A stretch of 64,000 bases of DNA, from positions 159,891,796-159,955,795 of the forward strand of contig OZ010571.1 of NCBI GenBank assembly GCA_963932145.1, read 5' to 3'. Below, piece after piece: positions 55,934-64,000 of this stretch (within the stretch, counting starts at the first letter, position 1; every line of letters begins with the position of its first letter). The translations under genes were made by a program, and so were the position numbers. This stretch comes from Acanthosepion lycidas (taxonomy: Eukaryota > Mollusca > Cephalopoda > Sepiida > Sepiidae). The notes beneath the pieces are model-generated. The model worked only from the letters and a program-made list of their open reading frames with translations. It was not told the DNA's origin and searched no databases.

Positions 55934-56312
55934 GACCGATTGGATGTCTTTTAATTATTATTTTTTAATGGAATATCATTCCAACACGGAAGCAATGTCC
56001 AGTACAAACCAAATAAAATCAGAAAGGAAAAACGGGACAAAAATGACAACCAAAAAATAATTCAATAATAAAAGTAATACAAACAAAAACGGTGGGGAGG
56101 GTAAAAAGTAAGAAAGGAAATCAACAAAAAAGAAACAAAAAACACAAGTATATCTTAAGAAAACAAACTGAAAAGACAAAGTTTTTAGGAAAACAAAGTA
56201 AAATCAAATAAACAACTTATCAGTTAACGTATGCTATCAACCAGTTTGATGTACACAAACTCGTCCAAGGATCAACAAGACTGCAAACAGGCACTGGTGA
56301 AATGCTGCTCTC
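55934..56312 (-). other. LINE 5' leader
   Basis: About 380 bases without a coding frame, before ORF1. Such leaders often hold the internal promoter, but no motif was recognised. It ends at 56312, next to the right target duplication. Confidence 0.7.
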
Positions 56313-56341
56313 TGTACACCGAACACTGGTGAAAAAATGGT
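56313..56341. repeat. 29-bp target site duplication of the LINE, right copy
   Basis: Identical to 49890-49918. The LTR continues at 56342. Confidence 0.95.
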
Positions 56342-56539
56342 GTCCTGTTCATTTTTTTCCTGCTTTTATGGAGTCCAGAAACACCTCATTACCATGCGTG
56401 TAACGCGACTTTGCGTGACCGCACGAGACCGTAAATATTAAAAGTCACGGACGCCATCTTGGATCCTTTCCTTTCGTAACCCACAGGCCAGACAGACGCG
56501 AGGGCGTTTGGGAGGTAAGCCATTCCTTTTTTCCCCACA
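56342..56539 (-). repeat. 5' LTR, outer part
   Basis: Matches 45971-46169 of the 3' LTR with one T less in a T run. It begins TGTGGGG on the - strand and is followed by the GAAAA target duplication. It contains the TATA-like and YY1-type sites. Confidence 0.95.
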
Positions 56540-56544
56540 GAAAA

Positions 56545-58923
56545 TAAGGAAAACAGCATCAGCCTACAACAGTAAATCCCCAAACTAAACTCTGTCCAGA
56601 CAAAATAGGTATAATTATCTTCCCAGACCAATACAAATTACTAAATAAACAATTAGAACTCCTCTCAAAATGCAGACACCGAAACAAATTTTTACTATAT
56701 TTAAAAATCGAAAACTAAAAACGAAAGAAAAATAAGGCAAAGTAAAATTAAATAGATATTTTGTTGCTTACCTTCCAGTCTTATTAAGTCAGATCCTTTT
56801 TAGCGAGAAAAAAGGCGGAAAACATGAAAAAAAAAAAAAAAAAAACGGGTGAAGAGATTCGCAGAAAAAAAGCATAATTTTTGTTGCTTACCTTCCTTTC
56901 GTATTATTTTTCTCAACATACTTTCCCCTGAAGCACTAATGTTTTTATTTCCCCGCTGGCTAAAATAAAAATTTACCTATTCATAAAACTTAAAGCTTTC
57001 CTCATAGAGACTGATAGACAGAGACAAGAAATGGGTATTTAGTCAGTTTGCACGTTTCTTTTATTGTTGGTTCTGGTCTATTTCATATGATTGTTCGGCA
57101 CTGAAGAATATACGCAGAAAGTCTGGTGACTCTAATGTCACATCAAAAGTTACATTTTTACTGCTTTTTAAATAGATTTAAACAATGAAAAGTATTCTTG
57201 ATTTCTTCTTAATACTCGGATCCCGTCATGAGCCAACTAGCCAGAATTTTCTACTTGACCGGTTTACACTTGGAGTAAAAAAGGAGGAAACGATTGTGAT
57301 TGGAAAGGCAAACTTTTCAACCATTTATTCATTCCAGTACTTTAAAATTTAATTTTAAATATTTAAATTTAAAAAAAAAATTTACACAAAAAGTAAACTT
57401 TTTCTTAGTAATGCGTGATAATAATATCACATGTTGCCACCAATATAATGGGTGAGAGTTATATTTGATATAATAACACCATATTTCACGGACAGAGTGA
57501 AAGGAGAACAAAGAGGTAGAATCTTAAATATAATATGGAAATTCTTCTCTGTTTCTGGAGAAGCTATGTTTAGGACTCCAGATTCAAATGGGCCGAATTT
57601 ATCTACTATATCTCAAGCGAGGACATATTCCGCGAACAGAAAACGTTGTCTATTGGGTTTTCCCAAATTGAGGACTGCGAAACGTTGTTTCTTTTTATAT
57701 CTGGAGACGATATATTCTTAAAGGGAAAAGGCACCATCAGGAGACAGATTTAGTCACAGCCCAGGCTAAAAAAAAAAAAAAAAAAAAAGCAATCGCTCGG
57801 TTTGACTCCTGTAAATCAACTGAAATTGACTGCTACTTTCGTCACCGTATGAAGTGACCGTCACGTTATTTTATCTCCGCCAAAGGAAGATGATCGCGTT
57901 TTGTATCTTTATACTAGCACCTAAATTCTTTGTTTGATTAAAGCATTGATTCATTAAAAAATTATCTAAGTATCACCAAGGATTCGATAAAATCATGACC
58001 GTACATTATGAAGAAATACCCAAAACAATAAAAAATAAAATTTTATCGTCAAAATTTTTGTTATTATTAAGAGCAAAAACCAAAGAATTTTCTGATGTAA
58101 GTTTTTTAATGCTTTTTAGAACATTCGAAATTTTGGTTAAAAAATCTTGTTTTTTGGTGTCAACATGATGCCATAAACTAGTCCTAGAAATTTGAACGTC
58201 TTTTTGCGGTGAAAAACATTGATTTATATAATTGTGGGATTCTCATGAAACTTACAGGACTTACTCACGAATGAATGTAATTATTTTCAAAATGTTTCTT
58301 ATTTAGAAAATACTGGTAAACATTTTTCTTTACATCTATTACCCTCCTATTTATTTAATTTTAAGAAATTTCTAGAAATTCTATTTGTAGCGCTTAATGT
58401 TTATATTAGTTATACTGTTATAAAGACGTCCTCGGGGAATTTTATTTAAATCATCAAATTGTTTTGGTCAATTAGGACTTCCAATTACAGAAAATTTTCT
58501 CTGAATTGTAAAATAAAAAAATTCAATAAGACATTATTTAATTAGAAAAGATTTTAATTACTTTTATGAATAAAATATATTATGGCCACTATTATCTTAA
58601 GAAATTATTTTTTGGATAAATAATGAATTTTTGCAACAATTATTTTTAATTTTCTAAAATTTTAATTCGAATAATTTATAGACTTTTAACTCTTAAAATT
58701 CTTTATTAATTTGTAGCGGTCAAGTGTATAGTTTACGATATACCACCTTCTCCAATTTGTGTTATTTTAAGAATGTATAAATTGTTCACTTTGTATTTGT
58801 TCTTCTCCTTTTGGCTGAGAAGAGAAGTGAGACAGAACGTTAACACTCCAGCCACCCAAATCCTGTAAGGATACAAAAGGCGTTTATCTTTCTTTGGTGG
58901 AGATAAGTTACGTGGGTCATATG
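56545..58923. other. AT-rich DNA right of the LTR element
   Basis: No protein-like frame. It contains poly-A runs (56828-56845 and about 57769-57788) and some stretches with higher GC (57470-57700, 57820-57910, 58820-58920) that may be repeat pieces I cannot name. Confidence 0.6.
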
Positions 58924-59157
58924 CAGTGGTGGGATTCAGCCGGTTCGCATGAACCGGTGATTAAAATTCCATGAGTTCGGTTAACCAGTTGTTAAAATTA
59001 CGTAAATTTGTATTTTTAAACACAGCTATATAACTTGATATAATACAACATATTGCACGCTACGTAATGTGTAAATGAACCGTGACCTACCTATCGTAAT
59101 TAAACTTACGTAATTACCTGATATGCTAATATAGCCTAACACCATTCTATGTGCATA
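58924..59157. mobile_element. hAT-like terminal segment
   Basis: It starts CAGTGGTGGGATTCAGCCGG, a form seen at ends of hAT elements and MITEs; GCCGGTTCGCATGAACCGGT is close to a palindrome. The other end is not found in the window. It may belong to the hAT transposase remnant at 60690-61505, with the mariner at 59158 inserted between; that link is inference. Confidence 0.55.
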
Positions 59158-59900
59158 GGGTGTTCCAATAACGTGGACAGATTTTAAACGTGAATTAAGT
59201 TTAAGCGTCTAATGATTTTTTCTGTTCCTTTCATATTTAATAACTTGAGTCTTTGGCAATTTCAACCATGAAAAGATTAACAATCAAACAACGTGTTAGC
59301 GAAGCCTATTATGAAAATTGAGGTTCAAACTGAAATGCATTTCGCGCACTTCGCGATTTTTTGGTCAACATAACCAACGGAGAGTGTAATGGGAAAAATT
59401 GTTCGTAAATTCATACAAACTAGGTCGGAAAACACCATTACGTGTTCGTTTACGCCGTTCAGCTGAAAACATTGCTGCAGTGCACAAGAATGTGGCCGAA
59501 AATCCAGACACCTCTATTCGTCATCACGCGCAGGAATTGAACCTCTCCACAACAACGTTACATCGAATTTAGACAAAAGATTTGTTCCAACACGCTTACA
59601 AAATTCAATTGACGCAACAACTGAAACCTGCTGACTATTTGGAGCTCCGTACATTTGTCAATTGGGTGCACGAACAAAGGCAAGCCGATGAAGATTTTTC
59701 GTAAAAAATCCTCTTTAGTGATGAATCCCATTTTCATCTTGGTGGATTTGTTAATAAACAGAATTGTCACATTTGTGCTGATGAAAGATTGTTGAAAAGC
59801 TACTGCATCCACAAAAGGTAGATGTTTGGTGTGCATTTTTTTTGCCAGCGGAATCATTGGGCCGTATATTTATGAATTTGGATACCCTCTGCTGAACCAA
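59158..59900 (+). pseudogene. Tc1/mariner transposase fossil
   Basis: A likely terminus GGGTGTTCCAATAACGTGGA follows a TA. Near 59269 the frame opens MKRLTIKQRVSEAYYEN. After stops and a shift the sequence reads ENIAAVHKNVAENPDTSIRH, then HAQELNLSTTTLHRI and YKIQLTQQLKPADYLELRTF. Next is ILFSDESHFHLGGFVNKQNC, holding the second catalytic aspartate region, and a GVHFF block. The order of helix-turn-helix then catalytic core is that of mariner-like enzymes. At least four stops interrupt it. The right end is not defined. Confidence 0.8.
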
Positions 59901-60480
59901 ATTACCAGCTGAATTTTAGTAAGCATTTTTTTTTTTTTTTTTTTTTTAGAATTTCAGCAAGCTCCTCTCTATTTTAGTCCTAGATCAAGATGATCTAAGA
60001 TTGTTTTAGATATCTACAATGCCTAGAGGCTAGAGTTGTCAAGTACTGTGGTTGCTGTTTGACCAAATTAGACCTATAAAAAGTAGAGATCTACTAAGCT
60101 TATGTAAGTTATGTTTATAAAGACAATTTGGTCTTTTGAGATATGTATTTTAATTGAAATGGCAGTTGATTTTGTTGTTTTGTAGAGGTTTAAATATGCC
60201 TTTCCTATAAGATTTAGTCACTTAGTGCTAGATTTAGAGCTATTAGAAAAATAGCTTAGATCTAATTAATATGCCTAAGCAAAATGACTTACTAATATGT
60301 TTAGATTAACTAGGTCTACTAGATCTAGATCTAAATTAAATTGAAAAATATTAACATTTTTCTGGATTCTAATTTTTAAATAATAGTACTTAAACTATAA
60401 ATCAATAAATAATGTACATGTTTGTTACAACTTGTGTCACAATAAAATTCTAAAAATTATTTTTCTCCATTTCATGATTA
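59901..60480. other. AT-rich DNA between two transposon fossils
   Basis: It holds a poly-T run (59931-59947) and repeated CTAGATCTAGATC-type motifs (about 60240-60330). No coding sequence seen. Confidence 0.6.
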
Positions 60481-60689
60481 AGCCTTAAAATGAAGAGAGA
60501 AAAAATGTGTGTTGGAGTTTGTGCAAAAAATCCTTAGAATTGAAACTTCAAGGCACTAGTTGAGTGAGGGTGAAATGGAACCAAATCGAATAGAAAAAAA
60601 TGCCTGGTTCTGCTTCTGGTTCTAATTTTATATTAGATGGAGAAAAAGCTGATGCAACTATTGAGACTGTTCAGCATTGAAACAATGCA

Positions 60690-61505
60690 GATACTGACAC
60701 CGTACAAGTTGGATGTAAGGCACATGCAACAACTTTACTCCCAGACTGCTGGATTAATGAACAATATGAACATTTCCAGAAAAAATATGATGGCTTAATA
60801 GTTCGTAATAACAAACTAGGATGTAGTTACTGCACAAAATTTGATTTTATAAACTTGAAGGGATGTCATATCTCATTAGAATGGAGAATCTGCAATATTG
60901 TTCCATCAGGAAGAGATAAAGTAATGCAACAAGTATCTCTCCGGAAACAAAATAAATGAACACTTTTCATCAAAGTCCCACAGTATTTGCTTAAAGCAAC
61001 TGTAAAAATTGTGCAAAAATTTCTTGGATTTGGTGTAATTAGAGGGTCAAGGATCAGAACAAATTTATAATACTATGTTGGAAAGTTTGCACTCTGCTTG
61101 ATTTGATAATGAATACTTGAGAAATAATTTGGTTTTTGTTTTGATGGTGCAAGTGTAATGCTTGGTCACAATTCTGGGGTAGTCATTAGACTTAAAAAAG
61201 ATTTCTCTAACATAGTAATTTGGCATTGTTTAAGTCATCATTTGCAACTTGTTTTGGATGATCCTGTCAATGATATAAAACAAGTGAATCATTTTAAAAT
61301 ATTCATGGATAAAATAAAACAATATTTCATCAGTCAAACAAAAATCAAATGGAACTCTTCAAAATATCTGAAGAAATTGGGCAACAAATTTTGAAGATAG
61401 GTAGGTTTTTGGGACCAAGATGGGCTTCTTGCAGTTTAAGATCTGCACTTGCAGTGTGTCGTGCTTATCCAGCGTTATATACACATTATCTATCACTAGC
61501 CATTC
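60690..61505 (+). pseudogene. hAT-type transposase remnant (KIAA1586/ZMYM-like)
   Basis: In pieces across frames, a zinc-finger part is visible: LGCSYCTKF-like text near 60815-60850 with INLKGCHISLEWRICNIVPS, then an INEHFSSKSHS part, giving a C-x2-C...H...H arrangement. Next comes VMLGHNSGVVIRLKKDFSNI then VIWHCLSHHLQLVLDD near 61157-61265. The last part has IGRFLGPRWASCSLRSALAV and CRAYPALYTHY near 61400-61490. This set belongs to hAT transposases that gave rise to host genes such as KIAA1586. Stops and shifts are frequent, so it is not a working gene. The frame runs directly into gypsy gag sequence near 61505. Confidence 0.75.
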
Positions 61506-64000
61506 GCATTGGAGTTGGTGAGGATATTGTCCGACATAAGTTTATTCAGGCGCCTTCCATCAAGCCACTGATAGCATACCAAACCGACTTAGAAATAGAT
61601 CACCTTGGAAAAATGGCAGATGATCTTCTGCTGGTCTTTTAATAAACAAGAGTCTAAATAAGTGCAGCAAGGGACACGAGGTTCGCCGTCGTTCAACAAG
61701 GACCAGAAGCCAAATGTTTATTGGGCTCATTTATACTTTGCTGAACATGTAAATTTCTGCAATTCCTGGTGCAAGTGGCCACAGAAAAGGAATGTTAAAG
61801 TTGTCACTCAGCTTCAGCTTCATCTGCTGAGGTCGGAGGAAAACTAATTTGGTAGAACGTGTCAGCCTCCATTTATCCGCTGCTCAACTAGGGGCTCAAA
61901 AGATTAACATTGTTGTGGAGACAGGAGCTATCATATCGATTATACCTAATGGACAGAAGATTGAGTACTCAAGACAAGCTACATTAAATTTGGATGTTTG
62001 TGATCGCAGATACCACAAACCCTCTCCTAGGTTATGATTTCTTAAATCATGTCGGTCTGACAGTCGACTGCACAAACAATCAACTGATCGACGCAACAAC
62101 AGACAGTCTAACGCAAAACCGACTTTTCGTGAACCAAGATAATGCTGCTGACACGACGGTACGGAGAATTATGGAAAAATATCTAAAATATAATTTCACC
62201 TCATCGCAACCATAATGCCACAAAGCCGAACGATTTTCATAGGATTGAGACTGGTAGCAATCCTCCAACATTTTCTAAACCACAACTATCGTCACAGAAA
62301 TTTGACATAGCGAAAGAGGAATTTAAGAAACTCCGAAAAGCAGAAATAATATCCTCTTCAAAATCAGAATGGAGTTCAGCTTTATACATGATGCTAAATT
62401 CAATAACCAAAGTAGATCGGTACCAAGTACCGAATATAGATTCTTTATCATCTAAGCTGCATGCTAAGAAAATGTTTTCAAAAACTGATTTATCATCAGC
62501 TTATCAAGTGCCAGTCCAGCCTGACGATGTTCGTAAAACAACCATTGCAACACCGCTTCGCTTGTTCGAGTACAATTACAAGCCTTTAGGACTACGGAAC
62601 ACATCAAGTACATTTCAGCGGATGATAGACAACATTTTCTATTATTTCAGTTGTATATTCATATACATCAATGACATCCTCATCTTTTCAGATGATGAAG
62701 AAACTCATTCCAAGAACCTCGACCAAGCAGATCATTCTACTTATGCGGTAGATGCAACATTACACCAAATAATCGATTCCGATTGTTTCTTTTTTCGAAA
62801 ATTGTCACAGACGCAGCAAAAATATTTCACCTATGATGGGGAAGTATGGCAGCTTTGCATTTTAAACACCAGGTAGAAGGCAGGGATAAGCTGTCATTAA
62901 CGAGCCACAAACCACTTTGTAATATTTTCAAAAGTCAAACTTCTCTGGAATCTGACTGACAACATCACCTTTGATTCATAAGTGAATATGTTAGTGATAT
63001 TTCACACATAAAAGGTAGTCAGAATATAGTAGTTGATTGCTTATCTCGACCAGCAAATGCAGTTACTATAGATATGTGTGATTTGTGGAAAATGGTGAAA
63101 CACCACGCTACTGATAAAGAAATTAAACACTTTTATGATCAGCTGAAGCCCTGTCCTATAAATGAACATCAAACTATTCTATGCGACGTGCATTACCATT
63201 TCCACAATCTTTTGTGACGCAAGAGCTCAGAAAATCGGTATTTAACAGTCTGCATAATCAAACTCTAGAATATCAGCTTCAATAAAAAGGATAATATCGA
63301 GATACTATTGGCCGAAAATGAGCAAATAAAAAAAAAACAAACTATGGTGCAAGGAATGTCAACATTTCCAAAAAAGCAAAAATAACCAAATACAAAATGA
63401 CTGAAATTCAGATATTCATTTTTCCAAACAGTGCATGTGGATATAGTGGGTCTCTTAACGCTAGTGAAAATTTTGATTGGCCCTTATTTCTCACCTTATC
63501 GATATTTACTTATGTGTATCGATATAATTAGGCGATGGATTGAGGCATGTCCATTGACGAAGATTTCAGCACAATTTCTACGCATGGATATCCAGATTTA
63601 GAGTTTCCCTGCATGTCATTACAGAAAGGGGTAGTCAGTTCGAATCAGAATTGTTTTAAGTGCTGTCGTAGAAAATAAGTTTCCACAAACTGTGATCAAC
63701 ATCCTATCATCCACAAGCATAGATTAATTGAGTGAGCATATCGAACTCTAAAAATAGCAATCATTGCCGGGAAAGACACAAAAAAAACGCTACCTATATA
63801 CTTTCTCAGAATCAGAGTAACACCTAATGAGTTCAATTACTCCCCATTTACTGTTGTAACGCGTAAGTTCCTCGAATATTAATCGACACAAAAATATACG
63901 AGGACATTGTAACATCAAATTCACAAATAAAGAATGTAGCTAAAGAAATGCAGAAACTTGAGAGCGACGAACTATCCAATGGAAGTTTGCATTTTTTACC
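61505..64000 (+). pseudogene. Decayed Ty3/gypsy gag-pol, running off the window
   Basis: The gag end comes first (IGVGEDIVRHKFIQ through LEIDHLGKMADDLL at 61505-61630, and VYWAHLYFAEHVNFC near 61715-61760). The protease is VVETGAIISIIP near 61908-61945, where the catalytic D of DTG is E, with LLGYDFLNHVGLTVDC after it. The reverse transcriptase (62388-62700) has FSKTDLSSAYQVPVQ, GLRNTSSTFQRMID and YINDILIFS, where the first D of the usual Y-x-D-D is N. RNase H ends with HIKGSQNIVVDCLSRP near 63010-63060. Integrase pieces include VHVDIVG near 63430 and ITERGSQFESELF near 63615-63655. Stops and frameshifts occur throughout and catalytic residues are lost. The 5' LTR is absent. Confidence 0.85.

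Larger units (their letters stand above)
49919..56312 (-). mobile_element. Tx1-like LINE, about 6.4 kb, inserted in an LTR
   Basis: The two halves of the 5' LTR and the 29-bp target duplications define its ends precisely. On the - strand it has a 5' leader (56312-55934), ORF1 (55933-54050) with an RNA-binding zinc knuckle, a 42-base gap, ORF2 (54007-50601) with AP endonuclease and reverse transcriptase, and a 3' region (50600-49919). The tail is not poly-A but ends AAATAT after a small hairpin. ORF2 resembles Xenopus Tx1 and other L1/Tx1-group proteins. It seems full length. It has two lesions: one stop in ORF1 and one frameshift in ORF2. The GC-rich sequence and clean target duplications show a very recent insertion, later than the LTR element. 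Confidence 0.93.
45858..56539 (-). mobile_element. Young Ty3/gypsy-type LTR retrotransposon, split by a LINE
   Basis: The element reads on the - strand: 5' LTR (56539-56342 continuing at 49918-49806), gag, pol, 3' LTR (46169-45858). The LTRs start TGTGGGG and end GCTACA, the usual TG...CA. GAAAA flanks both ends (45853-45857 and 56540-56544), a perfect 5-bp target duplication. A purine tract ending AGGGGGGAG directly abuts the 3' LTR. Without the LINE at 49919-56312 the element is about 4.26 kb. The order protease, reverse transcriptase, RNase H, integrase puts it in the Ty3/gypsy group; no envelope frame is present. The two LTRs differ by one substitution and one indel in about 311 bases, so it moved recently. 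Its GC content is far above that of the surrounding DNA. Confidence 0.93.

Noticed and set aside
45858-56539. Endogenous retrovirus with an envelope gene
   Set aside because: No reading frame with signal peptide and membrane anchor exists between integrase and the 3' LTR; pol runs into the LTR.

Overview
The window looks like nuclear DNA of an animal. It is AT-rich, rich in homopolymers and microsatellites, and carries one multi-exon gene with large introns among many transposon copies. The repeat mix (long CA/TA arrays, tRNA-type SINE traces, Tx1-like and Jockey-like LINEs, hAT, Tc1/mariner and Tigger fossils, Ty3/gypsy elements) would suit a mollusc, perhaps a cephalopod. That placement is inference; no base proves the species.

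Host gene. From 7853 to 41227 on the + strand lie 14 coding exons whose splice phases fit together without a break (2162 coding nt, 719 whole codons plus stop). They encode the tail of an unconventional myosin IX: a linker with a lysine-rich stretch, a C1 zinc domain, a RhoGAP domain with its arginine finger, and a basic C-terminal tail. The motor head and IQ region lie upstream of the window. One intron has a GC-AG donor, and two introns exceed 8 kb.

Introns and flanks. They hold transposon fossils: a hAT element with both ends (3366-4571), a decayed Tx1-like LINE (12158-13262), a foldback element (15929-16504), a Tc1/mariner remnant joined across an internal deletion (17889-18619), a mariner copy (about 22975-24000), a Tigger/pogo copy (31034-32318), a 78-bp mariner MITE hairpin (35481-35558), and SINE-like pieces. 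After the gene come its 3' region, dispersed repeats and a Jockey-like LINE fragment (44440-45520).

Young nested block. At 45858-56539 (- strand) is a very recent Ty3/gypsy-type LTR retrotransposon, with near-identical LTRs, a 5-bp target duplication, gag, and pol reached through what looks like a textbook -1 frameshift signal with a possible pseudoknot. A Tx1-like LINE (49919-56312) has inserted into its 5' LTR and made a 29-bp target duplication. Both are GC-rich against the host DNA and nearly intact; only three coding lesions were seen: one frameshift in pol, one stop in LINE ORF1 and one frameshift in LINE ORF2.

Right end. From 58924 onward are a hAT-like terminus, a dead Tc1/mariner transposase, a hAT transposase remnant, and a decayed Ty3/gypsy gag-pol that runs off the window. 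No CRISPR array, rRNA or convincing tRNA gene was seen.
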